Assembly: GCA_038522375.1 (NCBI GenBank)
Contig: JBCBKE010000040.1
Coordinates: forward strand, 1 to 28,530
Origin: UBA5336 sp038522375
GTDB lineage: Bacteria; Pseudomonadota; Alphaproteobacteria; Caulobacterales; Hyphomonadaceae
Length of the DNA stretch: 28,530 nt
Reading direction: 5' to 3'
Below the pieces are notes generated by a model. The model made no database searches. It was given only the letters and a program-made list of their open reading frames with translations, and was not told the DNA's origin. Positions 16,943 through 24,240 of this stretch are shown here, in pieces. The position numbers and the translations under genes were made by a program. Within the stretch, counting starts at the first letter, position 1, and each line of letters starts with the position of its first letter.

Positions 16943-16970
16943 ATCCTAACACAGAACACAAAAAGAACAA
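16943..16970 (-). promoter_or_regulatory. Candidate promoter of the NTF2-like gene
   Basis: On the minus strand TTGTTC (16965-16970) and TAGGAT (16943-16948) are 16 bases apart, about 30 bases before the gene start. A LexA-type box overlaps the -35 element, a layout that would block RNA polymerase. Confidence 0.5.
16954..16968 (-). promoter_or_regulatory. Predicted LexA (SOS) box of the NTF2-like gene
   Basis: On the minus strand GTTCTTTTTGTGTTC is a perfect GTTC-N7-GTTC site in the 63-base gap between trpF and the NTF2-like gene. It overlaps the candidate -35 element and shares the form GTTCT-N5-TGTTC with the two other sites in the window. Confidence 0.65.
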
Positions 16971-16977
16971 AGGAAGG

Positions 16978-17610
16978 CTACGGCGCCTTTGCGGTCTGGA
17001 TAAACCGTCGGATGAGGTCCGCGGACTTCCAGCCGCGGGTTCGCTCAACGCCGGACGAAACGTCAACGGCAATAGCGCCTGTCCGAGCGACGGCTTCGGC
17101 CACCGTCTCAGGTGTCAGCCCGCCTGCCAGCAACCAGGGTTTCGGTGGTGTCCAACCGGCCAGGATATCCCAATCGAACGCTGCGCCATGGCCGCCCGTC
17201 ACAGGGGCATCCTTTGGCGGTTTGGCATCGATCAGAAGCCGGTCTGCGGCGTCGAGGTCAGATGCCGCGCGGAGGTCGTCATGGCTGGAGACGCCGAGGG
17301 CTTTCCATATCTCGAGGCCGGTGCGCGCCTTCACCTCGGCCACGCGCCGGGGCGTTTCCGCGCCATGCAACTGGAGGACAGGGATGCCCGTTGCGGCAAC
17401 CTCGTCGATCAGGGCATCATCGGCGTCTGCGAGCAGAGCCACTGGACGCGCCCGCCGGATCGGCAGTAGGAGCGCCGCTGCTGCGTCCGGCGTCACGGCC
17501 CGAACACTTTGCTCGACAAAGACAAAACCGATCCAGTTGGCGCCAGCCTCATCGGTACGCCGCACCATGGCCGGGTCCCGGAGCCCGCAGATCTTGACCT
17601 CAACCGTCAT
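16978..17610 (-). CDS. trpF: Phosphoribosylanthranilate isomerase TrpF
   Basis: TrpF catalyses the Amadori rearrangement of phosphoribosylanthranilate in tryptophan synthesis. The 210-residue TIM barrel begins with VKICGLRDP, which holds the catalytic cysteine C8, and LLIDAKPP holds the catalytic aspartate D128. The phosphate-binding strands WLLAGGLTPETVAEAV and AIAVDVSSGVER close the barrel. The usual FVFxPKSPR motif is FVFVEQSVRAVTP here, a mild variation. It is 18 bases downstream of the XRE regulator and 63 bases upstream of the NTF2-like gene, so it may be read from the DUF2975-XRE promoter. Confidence 0.95.
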   Translation of the reverse strand: MTVEVKICGLRDPAMVRRTDEAGANWIGFVFVEQSVRAVTPDAAAALLLPIRRARPVALLADADDALIDEVAATGIPVLQLHGAETPRRVAEVKARTGLEIWKALGVSSHDDLRAASDLDAADRLLIDAKPPKDAPVTGGHGAAFDWDILAGWTPPKPWLLAGGLTPETVAEAVARTGAIAVDVSSGVERTRGWKSADLIRRFIQTAKAP

Positions 17611-17628
17611 GGCTTCCTGATTTCCGGC

Positions 17629-17868
17629 CTATTCGGCGGCCAGCCGCTCGTCGTCTTCCTCGCGTCCGGTTTCGAAAACGAGGATATCGCCAGGCTGGCA
17701 ATCGAGTTCCCGGCAGAGGGCCTCAAGGGTGGAAAACCGCACGGCCTTTGCCTTTCCGGTCTTGAGGATCGACAGATTGGCAAGGGTGACGCCGACCCGC
17801 TCAGACAGCTCTGTCAGGGACATGCGGCGATCCAGCAGGACGCGGTCGAGGGTCACTCGGATAGACAT
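17629..17868 (-). CDS. XRE-family helix-turn-helix regulator
   Basis: This 79-residue protein is a single Cro/CI-type helix-turn-helix domain of the short YozG-like group: VLLDRRMSLTELSERVGVTLANLSILKTGKAKAVRFSTLEALCRELDCQPGDILVFE covers helices 1-5. A short acidic tail follows. Its ribosome-binding site GGAGGG overlaps the end of the DUF2975 gene, so the two are translated as a pair. Such pairs of a small XRE protein and a DUF2975 membrane protein are common; the regulator may act on its own promoter and be modulated by the membrane partner, but this is not shown. Confidence 0.9.
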   Translation of the reverse strand: MSIRVTLDRVLLDRRMSLTELSERVGVTLANLSILKTGKAKAVRFSTLEALCRELDCQPGDILVFETGREEDDERLAAE

Positions 17869-17876
17869 GATCCCTC

Positions 17877-18398
17877 CTATATGGTCATTTTTTCTTCTTC
17901 GCGCAGGCGGGTGCCCTCGCGAAAAACCTGGGACAGGATGAGCAGCGCAGCCACGGCCGCCCAGAGCGTGACATTGATCGAGACCTGCCAGGCGCCCCCA
18001 TCGGCAAGGCCGAGTAGTCCGCTGGCCGACAACGCCATGCTCACCAGTTCCATCGCACCCAGTGCGAAAGCGATCCGCGTCAGCCGTGGCGCGTTTTCCG
18101 GAACAAATGGATCACCCGCGGCCAGCGTACTGAGAATCCGCCGAAGCTGCAGACAGATATAGATGACAACGGCAACGAGGATGGTGAACGCCACAATCGA
18201 AAACACCAGAATACCCGGCCCGATTTCCTCGCCTGCCTCCACATTCACCCATTGCAGCGATCCGCCATTCAGGCTGGCGACAAGTCCGACCAGCAACACC
18301 GCCACGACGAACACACCGACCACGGCAGCGATCCAGATCACCGCCGTCATCGCAACCGATAAGAAGGCGGCCATGGAGTTTTTCTGTGGTGATGTCAT
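17877..18398 (-). CDS. DUF2975 family membrane protein
   Basis: The 173-residue protein has four predicted membrane segments: about residues 10-38 (FLSVAMTAVIWIAAVVGVFVVAVLLVGLV), 62-85, 108-128 and 137-158. The segment between the second and third, LRRILSTLAAGDPFVPENAPRLTRIAFALGAMEL, is the hallmark of DUF2975. Function is unknown. I chose the ATG at 18398 because the upstream extension lacks family-like sequence. It starts a leftward unit with the XRE gene eight bases downstream and possibly trpF, and is divergent from rdgB across a 91-base AT-rich gap that holds an AACGA...TCGTT inverted repeat (18444-18460). Confidence 0.85.
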   Translation of the reverse strand: MTSPQKNSMAAFLSVAMTAVIWIAAVVGVFVVAVLLVGLVASLNGGSLQWVNVEAGEEIGPGILVFSIVAFTILVAVVIYICLQLRRILSTLAAGDPFVPENAPRLTRIAFALGAMELVSMALSASGLLGLADGGAWQVSINVTLWAAVAALLILSQVFREGTRLREEEKMTI

Positions 18399-18489
18399 AT
18401 CACAGCCTTGGGATATACGCTTCTCGATTGAACCATAGTGATAAACGATAAGTTTTCGTTCATATAAAGCAAGTTTTGGGCAAAAAGCC

Positions 18490-19098
18490 ATGGAAAAGAA
18501 ACAGCTCGCGCCTGGACGGCTGGTCGCCGCCACCCATAATGCAGGAAAGGTGGCCGAGTTGAAGGACCTCTTCGAACCGCTTGGCTACTCTGTCGTGTCG
18601 GCCATCGCGCTGGATCTCCCGGAGCCTGAAGAGACAGAATTCACCTTCGCCGGCAACGCCTTGATCAAGGCCCATGCCGCAGCAGCGGCGACCGGCTCGC
18701 CCGCGCTGTCTGACGATAGCGGGCTGGTCGTGAACGCGCTGGGGGGGATGCCCGGCGTCCATACCGCAATCTGGGCCGGCGACCCCCGCGACTTTTCGCT
18801 TGCGATGCAGAAGGTGGAAACCCTCCTTCACGAGATGGGCGCGAGGGATCGGTCCGCCTATTTTTCGTGTTGCCTTGCAGTGGCGTGGCCCGATGGGTCC
18901 GCGCAGGTTTTCGAAGGCCAAGTGAATGGCACGCTGGTATGGCCGCCGCGGGGCGAGCGCGGTTTTGGCTATGACCCCATGTTCGTTGCGGACGGCGAAA
19001 CGCTCACCTTCGGCGAGATGGATCCGGCGAAAAAGCACGGCATGAGCCACCGGGCCGCTGCATTCAGGAAACTGAAAAAGGCGTTGCTGGCCGCGTGA
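18490..19098 (+). CDS. rdgB: Non-canonical purine NTP pyrophosphatase RdgB/HAM1
   Basis: RdgB hydrolyses dITP, XTP and related damaged purine nucleotides to monophosphates, keeping them out of DNA and RNA. The 202-residue protein has the substrate motif T15-H-N17-A-G-K20, the conserved FAGNALIKA, the catalytic acid pair D75/D76 in LSDDSGLVV, the GFGYDPMF loop near residue 157 and the base-contacting MSHR near 186. Length is normal. Its stop overlaps the hemW start by four bases (GTGA), so the pair is co-translated; rdgB-hemW is a conserved alphaproteobacterial arrangement, though the rph gene often found before rdgB is missing here. Confidence 0.97.
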   Translation: MEKKQLAPGRLVAATHNAGKVAELKDLFEPLGYSVVSAIALDLPEPEETEFTFAGNALIKAHAAAAATGSPALSDDSGLVVNALGGMPGVHTAIWAGDPRDFSLAMQKVETLLHEMGARDRSAYFSCCLAVAWPDGSAQVFEGQVNGTLVWPPRGERGFGYDPMFVADGETLTFGEMDPAKKHGMSHRAAAFRKLKKALLAA

Positions 19099-20285
19099 CG
19101 ACCCGTTCCAAATCTGCCGCTCCCGCCCTGTTCGGTCCATCATTCGGCATGGGCCTCTATGTCCATTGGCCCTATTGCGCGCGCATTTGCCCCTATTGCG
19201 ATTTCAATGTTTTCGCAGCGAAGGGGCGTGATCCTGATCCCCTGATCGAGGCGATGCTTGCCGATATCTCCGGCCATTCGCGGTTGCCAGGCTACAGGCC
19301 CATGCCGCTGACCAGTGTTTTCTTCGGCGGCGGCACACCATCGCTGATGCCGCCCGAGGCGATCTGGTCGATCCTCGGTGTATGCCACCAGACATTTGGC
19401 CTTGCCGATGGGTGTGAAGTCAGCCTGGAGGCCAATCCCAACGACATCACCACCGAGACGGTTTCAGCCTGGCGAGACATGGGGGTGAACCGCTTGTCGA
19501 TTGGTGTTCAATCGCTCGATGATGCGGCCCTGACTTTTCTGGGGCGGGACCATGACGCCCATGGCGCGAGGCGGGCCGTCTCGCTGGCCCTTGAACGTTT
19601 CCCGTCGGTTTCAATTGATTTGATTTACGCCCGCCCTGGCCAATCGACGTCCGATTGGGAAACCGAATTGGGATCAGCAGTGAAATTGGGGGCGCCCCAT
19701 CTCGCCCTCTACGAATTGAACATCGAGGAAAAGACCGCTTTCGGCGCCCGCGCCCGGCGCGGCGACCTGGTCCCCATGTCCGATGATGAGCAGGCCGACC
19801 TTTACGACCTGACCCAGACGGTCTGCGACGCGGCCGGTTTGCCGGCCTACGAGGTATCAAACCATGCCGCCGGGACTGAACACCGGGCCCGGCATAACCT
19901 CACCTATTGGCGGGGCGGCGACTGGATCGGCATCGGCCCCGGTGCCCACGGCCGACTATCGGTGAAGGGCCAACGGATTGCCACTGAAGCGGCGAGGAAA
20001 CCGGACGCGTACATCAACCGGGTTCAACACAAGGGCCGGGGTTGGCAGGAGAAGGCCGTCCTGACACCTCGCGACACCGCACGTGAGTTGGTTGCCATGG
20101 GCTTGCGGCCATCGGAGGGACTTGACCGCCGCGCCATCGAGGCGCTGGCCGGTCAGCAAATGGACATGGAAAAGATCGCCGCGTTCGAAGCGGCGGGTTA
20201 CCTCACACAGGCGGGCGATAGACTGGCACTTACCGCGCAAGGACGCCTGCTCGCCGACCGGATCGCAGTGGAGCTTTCACCCTGA
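19095..20285 (+). CDS. hemW: Heme chaperone HemW, radical SAM family
   Basis: HemW belongs to the radical SAM family and delivers heme to membrane respiratory enzymes; it was formerly named as an oxygen-independent coproporphyrinogen oxidase. The cluster motif is C28-ARI-C32-PY-C35-DF in LYVHWPYCARICPYCDF. The barrel blocks FFGGGTPSLMPP, LEANPNDIT, NRLSIGVQSLDD, SIDLIYARPGQS and YELNIEEKTAF follow, with the C-terminal HNLTYWRGGDWIGIGPGAHGRL. The single CxxxCxxC without the extra cysteine of true HemN favours HemW. The start is GTG overlapping the rdgB stop; an internal ATG at 19149 would remove the leader but keep the motif. Confidence 0.94.
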   Translation: MTTRSKSAAPALFGPSFGMGLYVHWPYCARICPYCDFNVFAAKGRDPDPLIEAMLADISGHSRLPGYRPMPLTSVFFGGGTPSLMPPEAIWSILGVCHQTFGLADGCEVSLEANPNDITTETVSAWRDMGVNRLSIGVQSLDDAALTFLGRDHDAHGARRAVSLALERFPSVSIDLIYARPGQSTSDWETELGSAVKLGAPHLALYELNIEEKTAFGARARRGDLVPMSDDEQADLYDLTQTVCDAAGLPAYEVSNHAAGTEHRARHNLTYWRGGDWIGIGPGAHGRLSVKGQRIATEAARKPDAYINRVQHKGRGWQEKAVLTPRDTARELVAMGLRPSEGLDRRAIEALAGQQMDMEKIAAFEAAGYLTQAGDRLALTAQGRLLADRIAVELSP

Positions 20286-20322
20286 CTTGGCTTTCGCCGT
20301 ACCCTACGCGCCATTGGGCCGT

Positions 20323-22923
20323 TCAGGGTGTCAGCCAGGGCCCCGGGACCAATGGGGGCGCCCCCAGGTTTTCAAACGCGCCCTTGTGACAGGTGAGAAT
20401 GATACATTGGACATCCGTTGCAGCCACCTTGATCGCCGTCAGCATGGCGTCAAACCGGTCATCGTCGCAGTAGACAAGCGCATCGTCCAGAAACACCGGC
20501 GCAGGCGTGCCGCGCTTTGCCATCAGGCGTCCGAAGGCCAGACGGGACAGCACAGCGATCTGTTCACGCGTGCCCCCGCTGAGGGTTGAAACACTTTCAT
20601 TGCGGTCGCCGCGTCGCAGGCTATCGGCCTGGAAATTAGCCCCTAGCCGCAATGTTCCCCGGCCAACAACCTCACCCAGCAGGGGTTCGAGCTCATCGCT
20701 GACGGGCTGGAAGTAGGCGTCCTGAAGCGCATCCTGAGCGTCGCGAAGGGCGCCGATCAGGCACCCCAAGGCTCGGGTATCCCGCTCAAAGGCTTCGATA
20801 CGGGCCTCCAGGACAGCCACTTCGCCGCGCGTTCGTTCGAGACGCTCACCAATCCCGGCAGCGCCCTTTCCCTTGATTTCTTCCTGCAAACGCGCCTGCT
20901 CGACCTTGTAGTCGGACAGGGTTTTCTGTCGCGCAGCGATGACGTCACCGAACCGCTTTGCCTTTGCTACTGCGGCCTCGAGATTGGGCGCCTCGCATTC
21001 GAGGGCAGCCAGGCTGGCTTCAGCCTGTTCCAAGGTCATGGCGGCGGCGGCAATGGCGGCTTCAAGCGCTTTCCCGGTCTCGTGTCTTTGGTCCTCGGGA
21101 CCAAGCCGCGCATTGAGCAGGGCCAACTCCCGGTTCAACGCGACCTGCTCGGCGCCGCGCTCGGCTCTCGCCCGTTGCAGCTCTCCCAAACGGTCGCGCA
21201 GCTTGTCGACCTTGGCGCGCGCAATCGTCCGCTGCTCCTCCAGGGACTGGGTATCACGCCAGGGCGGGGGTGCAGCCTCAGGATCGAAGTCGTCGGGAAG
21301 CTCTGCCTTTTGTCTTGCAACCTCGCTTTCAAGGGCCGCGAGCCCTTCCGGTGCAAGCCGTTCCAACTGTCGACGCGACTCGTCTTGCGCGTGCTGCAGG
21401 TCGACCCTTTCCCTGGCCTTGGCTTCAGCAGTTTCGAGATCGGCGGCGCCGAAAGGCGCCAAGGCGGCTTCAAACGCCACCTCGGCGTCCTCAAGCGCCC
21501 GCGCCATATCCTCGGGATCGCTTGCGGTGATCGTGATTGTTCCCGCGCTGCCGAGCGCGATCACGTTCACCCCCGACAGCGTCTGACGTTTCCTCGACAC
21601 GGCGGGCACGCCATTGAAGGCAACCTCCAGGCTTTCTGACGTTTTCAGGTCGAAAACGATGCTCGGGCGACCAATTTCCAGCTTTGCCCTGGCGAGGTCG
21701 ATGCGTTTCGCAAGGTCAACAAGCACTTGATAGCGGTCCTGCGTGAGCAGATTACCCTGGATGGCTTGCTTGCGCGTGCGGAATTCATCGTTCAGGCGGC
21801 GCGCTTCCTCAAGATCCCCTTCCAGGGTCGACAATGTCACTGCTGCCGCGGCGGCACGCTCGAACTGCAAACACTTTCGGTTGCTGTCATCGGCATCTTT
21901 CAAGGCCTGTTCGGCCGTTTCGAGATCTTCACGGGCGAGGCGCAGCTCGCTTTCGGCGGCCTCACAGGCCTCAGCTTGCTCGGAAAGGGCCCGTTCGATC
22001 TCTCCGATATCCCGACTGAGCCTTTCAGCGCCAGCGACAAGGGTTTCCCACTGCACGTGGTCCTCAATCGTCTTTTTACTGGCCTGGGCGGCATTGTCTC
22101 TTTCGGCCGCCAGGAGCTTTAGCCGGCTGTCAACGTGTCTTGCCGCCTCCAACGCTGCATCGGCTGCAGCCTTCTTCTTCTGTTGCTCCGCTTCCAGGGC
22201 AGGATCGCTGAGATGCGCAATCTCGCCATTCACCGCTTTCAGCCGATCGACCGCTTGATCCGCCGCTGCCTTGTCCGCTTCGAGCGCCTTGAGGGTCCCT
22301 GAAGCCTCCGTGTGGGCGGCGATGGCGTCCCGGTAAGCGCCGGTCGGCTTACCTTGTTTCACCGTCACCAGAGCGGCGAGGTCTTCCTGCGCGCGCTTCA
22401 GGTAGACCCGGGCCCGTTCACCGCCGACGAGCCGTCCGACCTCTTGTTCCAGGAGGCCGGAGAGAACCGCCTCACCTCCCTCGGGCTGGTGCATCGAGCG
22501 CCCCTGCTCCACCCACAAAAGGCCCATCGGGCCAATGCCGTTCGGCGTGACCCCCATCGCTGCCGTCAACCAGTCGTCGGCTGCGCTGCCTTTCGCGACT
22601 TCGTTGCCGGTATCAAGGTTGAGAACGGAAGCTGTCTTGCGCTGGAGATAGCGTTTGGTGACCCGAAAACCGCCATCTCGGGTCTGCAGGTCGATCTCGA
22701 TTTCCGGCGGTCCCGCATGCCGCCAGGACTGTAGCGCCTGAACCCGTTTCGACGCGGCGGTATGTTTCTCCTGAACCAGGCATTTGACGGCCTCGAACAG
22801 TGTCGATTTACCGAATTCATTCGCCTGAGCCAGCAGGGAAACGCCATCTGGAATTCCATTGATCGCGACACCTTCCGGCCCGAAGGTCTTCACATTTCGT
22901 AGGCGGATAGCTGAGAGCTTCAT
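20323..22923 (-). CDS. SbcC/YhaN-like AAA ATPase with coiled coils and a beta insertion
   Basis: This 866-residue ABC-type ATPase should work with the nuclease encoded just before it in DNA-end processing. The Walker A region QANEFGKST lies at 33-41; the signature and Walker B regions are at the C-terminus in SVSTLSGGTREQIAVLSRLAFGRLM and APVFLDDALVYCDDDRF. Between them are long alanine/glutamate-rich coiled coils. In place of the CxxC zinc hook of Rad50/SbcC there is a predicted compact beta-rich segment at about 412-475 (PSIVFDLKTSESLEVAFNGVPAVSR...TITITASDPED). Walker A begins with alanine where G or P is usual. The start overlaps the nuclease stop by four bases, so subunits are coupled. 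The pair has a LexA-type site upstream. Confidence 0.88.
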   Translation of the reverse strand: MKLSAIRLRNVKTFGPEGVAINGIPDGVSLLAQANEFGKSTLFEAVKCLVQEKHTAASKRVQALQSWRHAGPPEIEIDLQTRDGGFRVTKRYLQRKTASVLNLDTGNEVAKGSAADDWLTAAMGVTPNGIGPMGLLWVEQGRSMHQPEGGEAVLSGLLEQEVGRLVGGERARVYLKRAQEDLAALVTVKQGKPTGAYRDAIAAHTEASGTLKALEADKAAADQAVDRLKAVNGEIAHLSDPALEAEQQKKKAAADAALEAARHVDSRLKLLAAERDNAAQASKKTIEDHVQWETLVAGAERLSRDIGEIERALSEQAEACEAAESELRLAREDLETAEQALKDADDSNRKCLQFERAAAAAVTLSTLEGDLEEARRLNDEFRTRKQAIQGNLLTQDRYQVLVDLAKRIDLARAKLEIGRPSIVFDLKTSESLEVAFNGVPAVSRKRQTLSGVNVIALGSAGTITITASDPEDMARALEDAEVAFEAALAPFGAADLETAEAKARERVDLQHAQDESRRQLERLAPEGLAALESEVARQKAELPDDFDPEAAPPPWRDTQSLEEQRTIARAKVDKLRDRLGELQRARAERGAEQVALNRELALLNARLGPEDQRHETGKALEAAIAAAAMTLEQAEASLAALECEAPNLEAAVAKAKRFGDVIAARQKTLSDYKVEQARLQEEIKGKGAAGIGERLERTRGEVAVLEARIEAFERDTRALGCLIGALRDAQDALQDAYFQPVSDELEPLLGEVVGRGTLRLGANFQADSLRRGDRNESVSTLSGGTREQIAVLSRLAFGRLMAKRGTPAPVFLDDALVYCDDDRFDAMLTAIKVAATDVQCIILTCHKGAFENLGAPPLVPGPWLTP

Positions 22924-24038
22924 GCCGGCTCACCGCCATCCTCGTGCGCATAGCTGAACAGCAATTCGAGCGCGCGTTTGGCATCCTCGGATGTCCCGTT
23001 GGCGACTTCGGCCTGCGCGCGCAGTGTCTCAGCCGCCTTTCGAACGCTGCCTTCGCTATCAAGCGTGTCGAGATCGCCGGTCGTGACCCGCGTCTGCAGG
23101 CCAGAGGTACAAATATCAAGATGCAGCAGACGGCCCTGATAGCCGGCCAGCACAGTCTCCAGTGCGGCCCGCTCTGAAAGGGTAAGCCGACCTGTCAATG
23201 TGAGCTTCACGAGGGACCGGGTCGGTGCCGATCCGCCAAGTATCGTGGTTTCCAGGTCAGTGAAATCGGCGCCAGACCGTAATTCAGCCTCGACCAACCG
23301 CCAATCAAACTGACCGATCCTGTGCGGCGTGACCGACGGATTTGCGCGTTCGGCATCGATCTCGACTTCGAGGACATTGCCGCGGTCGTTGTTGACAAAT
23401 CGGTCCGGTTCCGGCGTGCCCGAATACCACGTCCGGTCGTTGACTTGGACCAAACCATGCCAGTCGCCGAGGGCCAGGTAATCCAGGTTGGCCTTGCGGG
23501 CGCGCTCGGGATCGATCGTGACGGCTTCAGACCCGAAATCCTTGACGCCGCCATGGGCGACGCCGATCCGAACAGCACCGTTCGGTGTGCAGGCGCTGTC
23601 CATCCAGGCGGTCAGGTCCTCCCCCGGTACAAGGGTGGTCCACGGTGCAGGGAGCAGGAAAACACCATCGGACAAAGGGGTCGGCTCGGCTGCGGTCAGG
23701 AGATGGACGTTGTCCGGTGCCAAGGCCTGGACGCGCGACCACAGGACACCCTCCCTGTGGAGGTCGTGGTTGCCAGGCATCAACCACCAGTTCACGTCCG
23801 ACGCCTCACCCATCAATTCAAGCGGCTGGGCAAGCGTTGCCTGGGCTGGGTATTCGCTGTCCCAGACATCGCCGGCGACTACAATGTGGGCAATGCCGCG
23901 CTCCCGCGCGAGCGACGCAATCCGGCTCACACTGTCGCGCCGGGCCGCTTTCAACTCTCCGGTCAGATCGGCGGGGAACCCGCCAAACGGCTTTCCGAGC
24001 TGCCAGTCAGCTGTATGAATGAACCGAAATCCCACCAT
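22920..24038 (-). CDS. SbcD/YhaO/Mre11-like metallophosphoesterase nuclease
   Basis: This 372-residue protein is a calcineurin-fold DNA nuclease of the Mre11/SbcD type. Metal-binding motifs in order are HTAD11-WQ13, AGD57-VWD, PGN90-HD92, AH162-GG and GD192-WHG. The first motif reads DWQ where the classic form is D-x-H, so one ligand histidine is replaced by glutamine; this looks like a subfamily trait rather than damage because the surroundings are intact. The C-terminal 150 residues form the cap and ATPase-binding part. GAGGGG lies five bases before the ATG at 24038. The gene leads a two-gene operon with the ATPase and has a LexA-type box overlapping its likely promoter. Confidence 0.88.
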   Translation of the reverse strand: MVGFRFIHTADWQLGKPFGGFPADLTGELKAARRDSVSRIASLARERGIAHIVVAGDVWDSEYPAQATLAQPLELMGEASDVNWWLMPGNHDLHREGVLWSRVQALAPDNVHLLTAAEPTPLSDGVFLLPAPWTTLVPGEDLTAWMDSACTPNGAVRIGVAHGGVKDFGSEAVTIDPERARKANLDYLALGDWHGLVQVNDRTWYSGTPEPDRFVNNDRGNVLEVEIDAERANPSVTPHRIGQFDWRLVEAELRSGADFTDLETTILGGSAPTRSLVKLTLTGRLTLSERAALETVLAGYQGRLLHLDICTSGLQTRVTTGDLDTLDSEGSVRKAAETLRAQAEVANGTSEDAKRALELLFSYAHEDGGEPA

Positions 24039-24059
24039 GGTCGCCCCTCTTCACTTCAG

Positions 24060-24074
24060 GAACACATATAGAAC
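24060..24074 (-). promoter_or_regulatory. Predicted LexA (SOS) box of the SbcD/SbcC-like operon
   Basis: On the minus strand GTTCTATATGTGTTC is a perfect GTTC-N7-GTTC site, 22 bases before the nuclease start. It covers the likely -10 region, the position expected for a repressor. It shares GTTCT-N5-TGTTC with the other two sites. Confidence 0.7.
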
Positions 24075-24091
24075 ATTGATACAACTTTCAA
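24063..24091 (-). promoter_or_regulatory. Candidate promoter of the SbcD/SbcC-like operon
   Basis: On the minus strand TTGAAA (24086-24091) is followed after 17 bases by TATGTG (24063-24068), or after 15 bases by TATATG (24065-24070). Both -10 candidates lie inside the LexA-type box. Confidence 0.5.
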
Positions 24092-24240
24092 GCCGAATGG
24101 CGTTAGCGGGCGACTTTTGAAACGCTAAGGGGTCAGCGTTCTGACGCATGGACAAGCGCGATGCGGTATGGTGATCAGTGACAAAAGAAGCCTCGATTCC
24201 CGAGGGTTTCAAAGTCTCGATTTCGCCCAGGATATACACG

